From: Parachlorella kessleri
Lineage: Eukaryota > Chlorophyta > Trebouxiophyceae > Chlorellales > Chlorellaceae
Assembly (NCBI GenBank): GCA_001598975.1
Contig: BBXU01000594.1
Span: 1 to 64,000 of the forward strand
Length of the DNA stretch: 64,000 nt
Direction of reading: 5' to 3'
Below are positions 37,689 to 50,076 of this stretch, piece by piece. Below the pieces are notes generated by a model, which saw nothing but the letters and a program-made list of their open reading frames with translations, was not told where the DNA came from and did not search any database. Both the position numbers and the translations under genes were made by a program. How positions within the stretch are numbered: position 1 is the first letter of the stretch; each line of letters starts with the position of its first letter.

Positions 37689-39317
37689 GCCGGGCATCCT
37701 CAGAGGAAGGGCTGTATTATAGTTGGTTCGGTATGCATGCCATTTTCTTCTTGATAGGAGGATTTCCTAGCTATGTATTAGCATGGGTGGCAGGTAGTGG
37801 AAACAGGGAGTAGAGTTGGGCTGGACTGGACTGGCAGGGCTGGATACAGGATGCAGAATGAGCCTGAGTATGTATTATTGGTGGCAGGCATTGTGAAGAG
37901 AAGAGCAGTAGGCTGGGCTGCACTAACAGACGTGGATGCACCTCTGCTCTGAGGCTTGCCTGAGTTCTGATCCGTCAGGTTACCCGAGACACGCTGAGGC
38001 CACCCAACCAGCAGGTGATGCAGGAAGTGCAGCGAACAGGGTTGCAACCCTGAAAACAAATTTACAGGGGCCAAGCTTCAAGCACACCAGCGAGCAGAGC
38101 AGGCATACAGGCTGGAAACGAGTAGCAGGCTGCAGGCGAGGAGCGTGAGGGGATAGCAAGGGAGAGGCATCTGCCTGTATATGAAGCTTGGGTGGCTGGT
38201 TGTGCTTGACACCGAAAGAGAGAAGAAATTTGGTTGCTGGTACATGCCAAGGGAGCCACTATCAAATGGCAGTGCTCATTGCAAGGTGTGCAACATGTGC
38301 CTGTTGGGACAGAGCCTCTCCTGAGGAACAAGCATGGGCCTTAGGGCGGACACCTCCCTCCCTGTTAGGGCAGCATGATGCCCTCTGGCCAGCATTACGT
38401 CCTGCCTTTCAGATTCCAGCCGGCTTAATTACAAGCAAGAAGGGACGGCTGGCCAATAGCTCTATTGCAGAGTCTATGCTGCAGCAGCTCACACACCAAC
38501 ACGACGGCCACTCAAAATGCCAAATTCAGGGAAAAGGTTCGTTTCAATGGCGCACCAGTGCACGATGGATGCAGTGCGACAATGCCAGAGGCACAAGAGC
38601 GTATTGATCAAAATGAGGAAAAAGCCAAGCACAAAGACAGAGCAAATGGGCAAAAGAATGAATCTGGAGCTAGGACGCATCAAAACTCTCTCCTACGGCA
38701 CAGGCAACAGAAAGTTGCTCCACCATGGTGAGACTGCGTCCGGAGCCGAGGGCAGGTATAACAAAACACTCGCTGCTTACTTAAGCTTGGAAAAGTCAAT
38801 CATTCATTTCTGTAAGCCACCGCAGCACAAAGGCCCTGGACACCCTCGTACCCCTCACCAATATAGGGAGTAGTAGAGAATAGGCGCTGCGGAGAACCTA
38901 AATACCTAGGAGGCCTTATCTAGCCTAAGCAACTGGCATGCACACCTGCTGTGCCCATCTATCCTAAGCTCACGCTCCACCTATCCTCTCACCATGGGCA
39001 AATGATACGCCTACGACCGCTCAGGACATGCTATGCACAAATGCAGCGACGATGAAATGAGGCACACAACAGACTCACACAACAGAGACTCCCACTGTGG
39101 GGTGCCATTTGACACAGTAATGCTCGCAGGAACCAAGGTTCACAGGGCAATGCCCAATATTGACGGTATGTTGCAGCGCCCCACGATCAATCCACCATGC
39201 AGCCTGGGTCTGCAGAATATGAATGATCGTCGTGGGCAAAGCCCAACTTTCAGAACTCCCGAGTGTGGAGGCTGGCCCCACACGCCTGCAGAGGCGCTCA
39301 GCTGGCCCATGAGTCGT
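37689..39317. other. Convergent spacer with inverted dispersed repeat
   Basis: This lies tail to tail between the L2HGDH and DUF506 genes. It contains one inverted copy of the dispersed repeat near 37785-37970 and a 16-bp perfect palindrome (CAGGGTTGCAACCCTG) near 38037. The remainder is AT-richer, with no gene recognised. Confidence 0.55.
37785..37876 (-). repeat. Dispersed short repeat, inverted copy
   Basis: The reverse complement reads ACTCAGGCTCATTCTGCATC, CCAGCCCTGCCAGTCCAG, CCAACTCTACTCCCTG, CCACTACCTGCCACCC. A further piece matching TCAGAACTCAGGCAAG extends to about 37970, so this copy is longer than the others. Confidence 0.85.
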
Positions 39318-41649
39318 TCATCTGACCGCGCCCCCTTGCATCTTCACCTTGCGGATGGGAGGCTCCTGCCACTCCGCCTCCACGCGGTAAACCATGCCAG
39401 ACCCCGCGCTTACCCTGAACAGGTCGGGCGGTCCCGCCTGGTGCTGGGGGAGCGGGACCTGCACTTGTGGTGGCTGCCGGCTGCTGGTTCCGCTGTCAGT
39501 CACACGCTCGCTGGCACAGCGCCGGGGGGCGCGACTGGCGGCCGGCTCCACTGGCAGCGGCAGAGCTGCTGACGCTGTCATGGTGAGCTGCAGCCTGTCT
39601 GACAGAAGCGACTTGGCCTTGAAGTTGGGCTGCGCATGGGCCACCGACGCCTGGGTAATGAGCATCGCGCTAGCGCTAGACAGCACGGCGCGGGGGGATA
39701 CTGCCTCATCTTCTGCTCTGCCTGGGGTGGGGCAGCCTACGGAGGAGGGTGCTGTGGCTGTGGCAGCACCCAGCAGCGGGTAGCAGCCAGCATCTGGCGA
39801 GGCTGCACGGGGCGAGCCGTATGGCGATGGCTCCGTATCCCTGGACTTCTGGGGCAGCCACCTGCAGACAGAGGTCAAACAAGCTGTTAAGCTATGCAGG
39901 TGCAGTGTGGTATAGCGGTGCTAAAGAAATGCGCCAAACACCCAAATATGCGCTCATTCGAAATGACTAGACAGCCACGGATCGAAAGAAATGACGAGAA
40001 AGCCCAACACTCGCCTTGAGGCTTTTGCAAGGTCCATGCCACTAAAGCCTACCGATAAGCCCACTGCAAAACCTCTAACAGGCTTTTGCAAGGTCATGCC
40101 GCTAAAGCCTACCGATAAGCCCACTGAAAACCTCTAACATTTTCTAACCAAGTCTTTGCCCCGTACCGCGCCCTGGCACTGTTGCTGTGAGGTGCAGCGC
40201 AGGGGACCGACAAATAGCAAGGCTGATCAATATGAACAACCACACACTACCCATGACAACTACACAAAGACAGAATCAAAGAATTAGGAAATGTCTGAAA
40301 CGATACGCAGGCATCGCCCCTAATGGCCCATGCACTGTGCCCACAAATCAAAGCTCCACAAATGTCCTAACCACAAGAATGCTTTTCCAAGCTCCTTTGT
40401 CAAATAGAACGCTAGGAAAACCACTTCTCCACTCTCACTGACACTCACTTGCTGAGCATCGACTTGGCCTGGCGCCAGGGCGGCAATGACAACCCGTGCT
40501 CCTCGAAAGCAAGCTGCATCTCCGCGCACAGCAGCTGGACCAGTGGCGCCAGCATGGCAGCTGTGCTGACCAGGACGCCGGGCACCAGCGACAGCAGCCC
40601 GTCATAGCGGGGAGTGGAGTGACTGATTTGAAACTGTGCCTTGAAGCTGGGCTGCAGCAAGCAAACCAAAACAAGTGCACCGTGGGGAAGCCGGCCATGT
40701 GGAAAGGCAAAGTTGACCAGAGATAACAACCGGCCACAACCGTAGACTGCCAAAGTACAGCAAGAGCAGCGCCCATTCGACCAAGACTTGCTGGTACACG
40801 AAGTGTGCCAAACCGTTGAAAAGCAGCCATCCATTCAGCTGGGTCAAGCCCACACTTCAACGCCGCACCTCCACTATGAAGTCAACGCTGCGTTGCTCTC
40901 CATCGCCTTGCACCACCAGAAACTCGTGGCGCAGGTTGTGGAAGCAGTCGGTGCCCTGCCCGCCGCCCAGCGCAGTGCGGATGTGCACGCGATAGCCCAC
41001 ATTTGACAAATGTGCTGCCAACGTAACCACATCAAAACCCTCCTCTTCTTCAAGAATACGCTCCTTGTATGCCAGCACGTCTCGCAGCAGCTGCACGGCA
41101 CAGCAGAGAAGGCCAGGTCAGGAGCACAAGAAGAGGAACGTGTCGAGCTTACAACCTAAAACAGGAGGACATCTACATACGGAAACTTCGGCAAGCCGTT
41201 AGAGGCTAGCAACAATAGCATGACGGTTATCAGACACATACAAGTGCCCGGATATCTCCCTGCACCGGCCACCACCAGCCTGCCTGGCGGCCCAGTCACC
41301 TACCTTGCTCTGATAGATTGACTGGCTCCGCAAGAAGAATGCTAGGTTCTCTTGTAAAAGAGAGAGGCTCTCTGCCAATTCTGCCTGGGAATGCTGCCGC
41401 CTGTGGTGGGTTCCTTCGTCCACCTGCAAAGCGGCGGCCAGGACTGGACAGACGTCGATAAGCGCATGCGAGCAAGCTGATCAGGATAGTAGGAGGCTGC
41501 CGAGGCAACGCCGCTTCGTCTGGAAAAGCTGGTACAGCGACGCGTGCGAGTCCCGGGTTGTAGGCCGCTCGGCCAAGGTTTGGCCAAGTTTTGCCTACCT
41601 CCAAGGAGAAGAGAAGCGAGTGGCTAAGGGAGGGCACTACGTTGGCCAT
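39318..41649 (-). CDS. DUF506 family protein (PD-(D/E)XK nuclease-like, plant type)
   Basis: DUF506 proteins are plant and algal proteins of uncertain biochemistry with a predicted PD-(D/E)XK-like fold. Exons 41599-41649, 41304-41423, 40869-41090, 40449-40651 and 39318-39861 join in phase to 379 residues. The core runs LLRDVLAYKERILEEEEG, YRVHIRTALGGGQGTDCFHN, EFLVVQGDGEQRSVDFIVE, FKAQFQISHSTPRYDGLLSL, then the family C-terminal block EEHGLSLPPWRQAKSMLSKW. After it comes about 180 residues of Ser/Ala/Pro-rich tail ending QGGAVR, longer than usual in land plants. The start ATG at 41649 follows from the in-phase first exon MANVVPSLSHSLLFSLE. Regulation and partners cannot be inferred from its neighbours. 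Confidence 0.82.
40020..40140. repeat. Two-copy tandem repeat, 61-bp period, in DUF506 intron
   Basis: Units 40020-40080 and 40081-40140 both read GGCTTTTGCAAGGTC, ATGCC, CTAAAGCCTACCGATAAGCC and ACCTCTAACA. They differ by a few indels and substitutions. Confidence 0.92.
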
Positions 41650-42736
41650 TGCGCTGGGCTGGAGGAAATAACCGGCACCAAGGCCCATACTACAGTCAGA
41701 GAAACTGCGAATGCTTCGGCATCACAAAACCGAGCAAAACAGCGTCCAGCGACCGTGAGGTCAGCCGACACGGAAATAGAAATGCTGGAACCAACCAAAG
41801 TTCGATGCTCTTGGCCAACGCGGGAAGTCCTGGCCAGGTGGGAATATTGGATTTCAGGCAGCTGCCTTCTCATCAGGAGTTGGATGTGTGCGGCTTCTTC
41901 TTCTGCGTACGCCTGGCCAGCGGTCAGGCGAGGGGCGGCGTGTGCATGACGCAAACCCACAGTCATGCCCACTGTAACCAACTGCTTGTAGTGCCCCTTG
42001 CGCCGCGGGCTCAACGGCTTGCTGAAAACGGCAGAAACCACCAATGTCACAATTGAAAATTGGAGCAGTACAAGGGGGCGCAGTGCATGGTAAGCACAAG
42101 GTGTTTATAAAGGGTGGTAGGTAATGCGATCAGAGAGGGTTACGGGTATACTGGGCTGACAGGTTTATTTAGGGTGGCAGCAATGCGATCAGAGAGGAGG
42201 TACGGGTATACTGCGCTGACAGGGGTCTATGCAGATAAACTGTGTGTCTTGCCTGAGATTTGAGCCAAAGTTGATCCTGGGGAGGTTGCTAAGCTGAGGT
42301 TTTGCTATCTTTGCCAAGCGCATACAGTGGTTGAATTAGTTTCTAAAAACTCGATTGCTGGAAAAAGGTCAAACTCCAGGGCGTGTCTTGCGTTCAAAGC
42401 TTGCAGTAAAATCCACACCTACCTCTCCTCTGTTCCCACGCCTGCCACCACACAATAGTTTGATAATACCTCACAAATAGCCCGAGCCCGAAGCCCAAAA
42501 AGCAGCGTGCCAATCACTGGCCCAGCCAGCCTGATGAGTGCATCACAGGAGCACTTCGGGGTAGACAGTCGCGTTACGATGACGCAAATGGCTATAGTGA
42601 CAGTACTGGACTAGATAGTGAAATGATAAAGCTCAGCAAGCCAGGGGGCGGCGACCACCCCGAGCAAACCCCACCCGAGCAGCGGCCCCAGCAAAAGCTG
42701 CCCCATTTGAGATAGGACTAAAGGGCCAGGAGGGTT
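41650..42736. other. Intergenic, DUF506 promoter and MoaC 3' region
   Basis: The left part is the 5' region of the minus-strand DUF506 gene; a minus-strand open frame runs from 42050 to 41637 but has no recognisable motif and is not in the DUF506 frame. The right part precedes the MoaC stop codon. A tandem duplication lies at 42103-42222. Confidence 0.5.
42103..42222. repeat. Two-copy tandem repeat, 60-bp period
   Basis: Both units contain GTTTAT, AGGGTGG, AATGCGATCAGAGAG, TACGGGTATACTG and GCTGACAG, with compensating one-base indels. Confidence 0.9.
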
Positions 42737-44762
42737 TCAGGAGCCGCGCCGGAACTCCCCGCTTTTGCCGCCCGACTTGTGCAATAGTCGCACGTCGGTG
42801 ATGACTACCTCCTTGCTGGCAGCCTTCACCATATCGTACACAGTCAATGCTGCAGTGGCGCAGGCTACAAGGGCTTCCATCTCCACACCTGTTGGGCTGA
42901 CCTGCACCAGCACAGGACCCTTCACATGATAGCACATGACGCTGCATCCTCAGCATGAACGACACGCCAGACGATGCACCAAAAGCAATCTCATCCATCA
43001 GCTCAGGACAGGAGCCGCTCACAAAAGGTGGCATTTTTGCGGCTACCTGTAAACTTCCAACCCGGTCTCAAGAGCGTGCAACTCCCTGCCTCATGCCGTT
43101 TCTGGATAAACTCTCAGGGCTCACCGTCTTGGCAAGAGCTGTGACATCCACAGCGTGTGCATCAGGGACCAGATGCAACTCAACTTGCACCTTGGACAGC
43201 AGGATGTTATGGCACAGAGGGATCAAGGTACTGGTGTGCTTGGCTCCCATTACCCCTGCACAGGCAATCGCGCAAGTAGTTCCCTGCCACAATGGATTGC
43301 AGGGCACACATATCCTAGTCATGTCCAAGCACACGTCAGACTTCCTTCCCCTGGCACCCCTATGCATGTCTTGTAAGTGTGGCGCCATGGGTCCCTTCCA
43401 GGTACAGCAGTGTTGGCCAAGGCGCAGGCACAGGAGCGCTTACGTCTGTCAGTACTAGCGCTGCCTGCACAAATCTGACAATACAAGTGCAGGACCAGTA
43501 CATGCCCCAGCGCACCTGCCAGCTGAGCGACGGTCAACACATCACCCTTCTTCAGTTGGTTGTGCGCCACCAGGTCATAGACCTGAGGCCCCAGCAGCAC
43601 ACGAGCACCTGCCGTGGCACTCCTCACAGTGAAGGCTTTCTGCACATAAACCACCATTCTTGCCACCTCAGCTCCCGTGCATGCTCGTCAGGGCGCCAAC
43701 CTGTGCCTGATGGAGTACTTGCCTGGGGCTCAAAGCTCATCGCTCTTGCACAGTGTACTAAGGAGCTTCGCCATACAAGGGAGTAGCAAGGTCCCATGCA
43801 CATGGAAGTTTGCCAGTAGCAATGATTCCCACCCCAACCTCCTCACCTCACTGACATCCACCATCGCGGCCCTTCCTGCAGTATCCACGTGGGTCAGGTT
43901 CAAGGCCTCACTGCTGCTTCTACTACCATGACCGCAATTGCTAGTGCTCCTCCTGCTGCCCACGCTACTGCTTTGTCTAGCCTGCATATTGCCAATGTCA
44001 ATGCAGCTGCTGCTCTTGGAGACCACCATGCTCGGAGGGGCTCCCAGATCGCCCCCTAAGCTTGGCTGCAGCGGCTGCGCTGTGCCTGCCCCTTCCGCAG
44101 CTGCAGGCGCTGACCCAAAAATGTCAAGGAGCTCCTGCACGCCAGCCACACCTCTTGTTAGTAAACCGAGCTGGTTCCGAGGCCATGGGAGAAACAAGCA
44201 GACATGGTGCGCTTACTGCAACCTTCGACATACGCTCTCACAACTAGCATACTAGAAGAGCACAGCATACCCGGTTCACTGCTGACGCCAGGTCTTCGCC
44301 TCCACTGCCACCACCGTTGTTGCTGCTGCTACTGCTATCAGTGCTGCCTGCCACAGGAGCTGCGCCGCCGGTGCAGCTTTGATCCACCTGAAGCTGGCTG
44401 CCATCCAAACCCAACTCTACCGCACTGCTCCCAAAGTAAGATGCAAGCTCCTGTACCACTGCAGAGTGCAGCAGGGGTCAGCTTTGGGGGCAAAGCCACA
44501 ATAGGTACTGCCTCGTGGGATAAGGAACAAGAGAGCAGAGCATAGATGACGTCTAGGGTTTCAGTTTTCCGGCATGTACCTGATTGAGCTCCTCAACGCT
44601 GCTGGCATGCTGTGAGACTCGTCGGCTGCAGTCCAGCCGCACCGTCGAGTATTCAAACCATTCTAAAGGAGCTGCCGACTGGACCCTTTCTACAGCTGGT
44701 GTCAGGACCAGCAAGCTGCTTCTGGCAGCACGCCCTGCTAGCCTGCTACCACGTTGCAGCAT
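42737..44762 (-). CDS. CNX3: MoaC / CNX3, cyclic pyranopterin monophosphate synthase, mitochondrial
   Basis: With MoaA/CNX2 it carries out the first step of molybdenum cofactor synthesis, converting the cyclic GTP derivative to cPMP; in plants this happens in mitochondria. Exons 44580-44762, 44271-44450, 43847-44134, 43516-43639, 43125-43255 and 42737-42901 join in phase to 356 residues. The MoaC domain fills the last 155 or so: [73 protein letters not shown] and [15 protein letters not shown]. The N-terminus [18 protein letters not shown] is an Arg-rich presequence. Between them lie about 150 residues of Ser/Gly-rich sequence unusual for CNX3. Exon 2 uses the acceptor at GGTACAG, not the nearby CTGCAG, which would give a stop. 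Confidence 0.93.
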
Positions 44763-45773
44763 GGCAGCGTGTGCTTTTAAGCCGAATACCGAATTGCCTC
44801 CTGAGGATGCTGGCCAATCGAGTTTCGGTTCGGTGCAATGTCCTGTACACCCAGTCCAAGATCCAGTACAGGGCCCTTGGACAGCCTTGGAGGGAATTTC
44901 CCAAGCAACTCTTTGGAGCGAACTTCTTCGTAGTGTGGTATGAGGGATAATGGTAGGAGGCATAGCTGGAAAGGCACAGCCCTGGCTGTACGTAAGGGTT
45001 GCTCTGGGCTTGCCTGAGTGTTAGAGGCAGTACTTCTTTCCTTCGTGACAAGCTAGAGGAGGTCAAGTCATCCCTAAAACCGAGATCACATTTTGTGCGT
45101 GGCACCCCTGTAAATTCGTTGCCCACTTCCTCTACCGTCAGCCTACCAAACATTCCATACCGGTGCCCGGACGCATGTGCAGCAGCACTTAGTGAGCTCA
45201 TGTACTGCATGCAAGTGTGCCAGCGGCTTGTCATGCTGATTATATTCCAGGGCCCTAGTGAGACAACCATCCCAGCAGAGTGCAGATGGAGGACACAGCG
45301 CTGCAGCAAGGTCAAGAAACAATGACAAAGACCCCTTTTAAGTGCTTGCATAATGAAGCCTAACCAGTCGCGCAGGCACAAGAACACAAGTCAGTACAGC
45401 GTGCAAACCCCTACTTTGCCAGCACCATACTAGCTGTTCCTAGTCAAAGAGCGGTTGCGAGGGCGGAAGAAAGAGCAAGAGAAGCGGTACCCATTGCAGT
45501 TGCCAAAGCGCACAATCTTGCTAAAGCCTTGTCCAAGCGTGCCAGAGCAGCGCCAACGTTCCTGCAGCTCTCTAGGCCAGACCCGCCGCCTGTCGCCATC
45601 AACCTCCTGCAATAGCTAGGGGTGCCGGCATGCCACCTACCCTTGCTTCCCTGCATGGCAGCACACTATTGCCCTCTCATGCCCAGTGGGCCACGGTTTG
45701 CTTTGTTCTTCGTTCACCCATGCAGTTGCCATTCACAGGCAAGCTCTCAACAGCATAAGTAAGGCAAGAACAT
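44763..45773. other. Intergenic about 1 kb
   Basis: This lies upstream of MoaC and downstream of the PDI-ERV gene. A 213-codon minus-strand frame (45387 to 44746) overlaps the MoaC start; its composition and lack of motifs argue against it. No other feature is recognised. Confidence 0.45.
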
Positions 45774-48700
45774 TCACCTGAGACTACATCTCCCCAGATC
45801 GGTGTGGCGTGCAAGGCGAATCTTGCCCTTTGCTGCCCTACCAGGAAGCTGCCCCATCCCCACCACGCTATGTGTGCCTGCAAGCGGGCCCCCACCTAGG
45901 TCAAGCTTCTTCCGTATCTTTGTGGCCTGGTAGAGGATTCCGTCCAGGATGCCCGCCACCGTGAACACGCCCCCCACCACAGCGCAGATGGAGACGAGGA
46001 AGTGATAGAGCGGCTTGGGCCGCTCGGACACAACGATTTGGATGGGGCTCATGGTGTAACTAAACTTGCCAGAGGCGTTGTCATCTGCAGGCAGGCAGGC
46101 AGGCAGGCAGGAGCCACGAGGCTGGGTGAGTGTTAACATCCCAGCGCGCCTGGGGGTGGTGGCATTGCTGCAATACCTGTAAGCAGGCATCTCCGGTTGT
46201 CAGACGATCCTTGCTGCAACAGGCAGGGACTTGCTTGTTGCCATGATACCCTCCAGCGCCCCCCATCCCACCTGAGGCGTAGGTGTGGCTCTGAACCGTG
46301 TACTCGTAAGCATCAAAGGCCAGCTGGGGTCGCCCCTTGGGGTCAATGGACGTGAGCACCACCTGCACGCCTCGTCCACACACGCTCAGTATGAAGCACG
46401 TTTTCCGGGCTAAGAAGCACACAGGAGGGCTGTCCAGCCAGCAGGTTGCGTGGCTGCTTTGCTTGTGGGCGTGACATGAGAGCCGCAGGAGCAGGGCAAT
46501 GCACAACAAGGGGAGTTCTGGTTGCTGCGGACCTGCATGTAGTGCTCAAATGTTGCCCCCTTGGCACCAGACATGAACTCTTTTTCCCTCAATTTGTCAG
46601 ACCAGTCGTCAGTGAGGCCCAGGGGATGTAACGATGCCAGCGCATCACGCCGCCTGCAGCGCAGCGCAGCACAGCAAAGCGGCATGTAAGCAGAAGTGGA
46701 TGCTTCGCTGGCCATGCACTCCGGAGGTTCCCATGAGTGGATGTAATGCATGAAAAGAACACCAGATGCTCTGCTCTGCCTGACGTTTACACCCCCCCTA
46801 CCCACCTGCCGAGAAGTACTGATTGTTAACATGTGCCTGCCCTCCACTCTCTGGGCCAGGGAAACCAATCCTGGTACAGTGGAGAGCAGCACACGCCACC
46901 ACCCATATTTTTGTACGAAATAGAGAAACAAGCTATTCATAACAATAGATAGCTTGCTTTTGGCAGCGTACTTGGGTGAGGGGCGGTTGCCAAAGTAGAA
47001 GTAGTGCACCAGGTGGCTCATGTTCATGTTGAGGTAGTCAAAGGAGTGGCCGGGGGCACGGGCCACAAAGTGCAGGGTGCCCGGCACCTTCTTCACCAGC
47101 ACAAACCCTGCAAGAAGCGCACACAGCAGACGGGCAGCTGGTTCTGTGGTGAAGTGAAGCGATGTTGTGTACAGGCTCGAACTCGGGCAGGCTGGTCAGC
47201 AGCTACCAATGCCGCTGCAGGCAAGGGAGGCGAGGTGCCAAGCACTTCCGGCTGTGCAATGCTTTCTTAACCCCGGCCATTGCTGTCCTGATGCAGAGTT
47301 CTGCTGTGCATGATAGGCACCCTGCGACAGCACGTATGTGTGCATAAGCGGGTACGCTCAATAAAGAATCTCCACGCTGGCTTAACTACTGTAGCCCCAC
47401 CCAAGAAGCCCTGCCAGCAGCCTGCCCTTGCCGAGCCGTGACACCTCCCCATGCCATACCCCCCTTTCTCCCACCTGCAAAGTTGCAGCCCGAGCTCTTG
47501 GCGGCCTTGTGCACCCCATGCACGTAGGTGTGGGGCGACACAGCCGCTGCCAGGTCGTCCGCAAACTTCACCAGGGAGTCCTTGGTGCGGTCCCCAATGT
47601 AGCTCTCATGCTCGTGGTGGCCGTTACGCTGCAGTGGTGGGGGTGCATGCATAGAGCATAATCTGAGCGGTCAGTGTGGGGAAGCAGTGGAGCAGAGAAA
47701 AGCCACATAGAAGTCCTAGGTGGCCACATGGTTGCTACCAGGCTGCCGTCAAGAAGCCGTCCAGTGCTACTGCTGCCAAGAGGAGGCCGCTGCTCACAGG
47801 ACACACCAGCGCTGACTCACCACAACATCATCTGACCCATGCCGGAAGACTCTAATTGAAGGGAATGCAGTGATATACTGCGAGCGGCAGAGCTCCACCT
47901 CGGCTGTGCAGTCAACCTGCAGACGAACAGGGGTGCTCAGGGGCCCTTGTGGCGGGTGACGCGCTGCGCCCGCTTTGTCTCATCAGCAACAGCTGCGGGT
48001 AAGACTATCTGCCTCCCACACTCAATACACCGAGCGCCCTTCCTCCCAGCCTATGTCAATCTTGCTGTATTTGACCTTATTGACCTCGCTGCCCTGCATC
48101 ATATTACACATTATCACAGTTAAGCGACAGAGCACACCTTGGCAAACCGGATACGGCCATCTGACTCCGGGTACTTGTCATGGACAGCCTCTGTGGCAGC
48201 CTCCCAGGTCGGGCCCAGCCGCTGGCACCAGTGGCACCAGGGGGCGTAGAAGTTCAGCACAACTGCACGCAGCAGGTGCACGAGCACAAGCTGATTGCTT
48301 TGGGCCCAGCTGCATGCAACGCTTGACCTGGGCCTGGCTGGTGCAAGTTACCACAACAAACTGAGGATATCATGCAGTGAGCCAGGGATGTTCACAAGAC
48401 GTCCGAGATGACCTGTAAACGGGCCTCAGGCGCACGCTGCAATCTTCAAAGAAGGTAATGACAGCCACATACCCAGCACCCCCCCCCCCCCCCCCCCCCC
48501 CCCCGCAATGCAACACCTTGTCAACCCCTGGCTTCCCCTCCACGGCGCACCTATGTCGTACTGTTTGGTGATGAGGGGGAAGCTATCCTTGGTCACCGGC
48601 ACTGCTAGGTTCACATCCACATACTGCTCCCCCTGCAGCACCCACATCCAGACAAGCTTACCACGCCAATCAGTACAATTGGCGCCTTAAAGGTCTCAAC

Positions 48701-50076
48701 AACACTTTCCCAACCAGCTTCCCCCCGGGCTCCCAGCGTCCTTCTCTGCGCTACTGACCTGCAAATGCACAGCTTAGAACACACCACGCAGCTGCTGGCT
48801 AAGTCCCAGATTGCAACAACAACAGCCCACCTGGCACACACCACACGCCTTAGTCATTTTGGCCACCCACCCTAGCCTCCCCGCCTCTCCTTATGCTGAC
48901 CCGCAGCCCACCCACCCACCCACCCTGGTCGCTGGCTAGGCTGGTTATTGTCTCACCGGGTGCTCCTCGTCATACTTGACGTCCTTGTGTGACCTGTCCT
49001 CCACCGCCCGCCCCGCCTGCTGGATGCCAGCCGTGATGGGCACCTTGCGCACCGTCTTGGTCAGGTTAAGCCGCTTCTGCTTGCCGGCCGGCAGCAGGCG
49101 CAAGACAGGGAGTGAGTGAGGGGTGAAGCCGGAGAGTGAGTCAAGGTTTACAAGTCCAGCTTGCCCAAGATCCGCACCGCCGCAAGGCCTCAAGGCTGCT
49201 GCATGCTGACTCATCATGCTGTCAAAGTGCCACTTCAGCAGGCTAAATCTCAAATAGCAAGGGATCATTCTTGCCCAACTTTTGCACATGCCAACGCACA
49301 GCGCCAGCTTCGCACTGTTTGCCTGCTCGCTGGAGGCATAACCAATTCCTAGCCTGTCACCCACCCATTCCACGCCCCGGCTGACGCCCGCTTGTCTTAC
49401 TCTGTCAGCACCACCACAGCACTCCTCAAGTGGCCAAGCCCTTGCCTTGTCAGCCAGGCAATCACCAGTGCCCCCACACCCTGCTCACCATCCCAAGGGC
49501 GTCCGAAACATCTAGCGTGGCAAACTCGCAGGACAGCTCCGGGAAGCTGACGTTGAAGTTGATGCGCAGCAGGTCCCCCTGCGGGCTGCGGTCCACCACC
49601 ATGTTGGCCACCATCTCGCGCTGCAGGTAGCCGTGCAGCTCCTGCAGCAGGCAGTGCATGCCGATGACCAGTGGCACGACCGCATGCTCCCTATGGCTGC
49701 TGTAATGCAGCTATCACTGCGGAGGTCAGGTCTCGGTTCACGCTTGTAAGGGGTGTGGTGGGTGAACACTTCTCGTACTCCCAGGAAGTATTAGTACGTC
49801 CGTGCCGCTGCGAATTCCAGCCGTTGCACACCACTGCCCACCAAGGTGTGCTGGCCAGGTTTCAGACACCGTGGCGGTCACCTTGCTGCCTGCTTACGCT
49901 GGTGCGCAATGTACGCACACCTAGCTGTCCAGGCCGCTCACCGCGCATAATAGAGTGACTATAATAACCGCCGCTCCTATTGAGATGGCAGCCCCAGCAA
50001 GTGTGGCCTCAGTAAGGTCCGTAGGGATCTTTTTATAAAAGTCCACACTCTTGAGCCTAGATAGCAGCCGCCCCAT
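45774..50076 (-). CDS. Protein disulfide isomerase with ERGIC/ERV domains (PDIL5-3/5-4 type)
   Basis: This ER-to-Golgi membrane protein combines an ERV41/46-like cargo-receptor architecture with a thioredoxin domain, as in Arabidopsis PDIL5-3 and PDIL5-4. Exons 49942-50076, 49489-49641, 48957-49076, 48551-48632, 48138-48262, 47821-47916, 47475-47628, 46972-47107, 46533-46653, 46272-46362 and 45774-46084 join in phase to 507 residues. The N-terminus RLKSVDFYKKIPTDLTEATL precedes the first helix (AAISIGAAVIIVTLLCA). ELSCEFATLDVSDALG is the ERGIC N-domain signature. The active site is APWCHWCQRLGP (C173, C176). The C-terminal part has VKKVPGTLHFVARAPGHSFD, FSYTMSPIQIVVSE and a second helix CAVVGGVFTVAGILDGILY. 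The tail after KKLDLG is longer than in plants (about 35 residues). An extra splice there cannot be excluded. Confidence 0.93.
46087..46112. repeat. (CAGG)n microsatellite at a 3' splice site
   Basis: About six CAGG units on the plus strand form the CCTG-rich pyrimidine tract directly before the acceptor of the last PDI-ERV exon. Confidence 0.9.
48479..48504. repeat. Poly(C) tract, 26 bases
   Basis: An uninterrupted C run lies within the PDI-ERV intron between the exons 48551-48632 and 48138-48262 (G run on the transcribed-sense strand). Confidence 0.9.

Noticed and set aside
38037..38052. 16-bp perfect palindrome
   Set aside because: It is a single occurrence in a spacer with no terminator, repeat or binding-site context; one such palindrome can occur by chance.
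41637..42050. 137-codon minus-strand frame upstream of DUF506
   Set aside because: It is out of frame with the DUF506 first exon and has no motif. It is more likely 5' UTR or promoter; an upstream exon cannot be fully excluded.
44746..45387. 213-codon minus-strand frame upstream of MoaC
   Set aside because: It overlaps the MoaC start codon in another frame, contains no recognisable domain, and there is no splice or start context for it.
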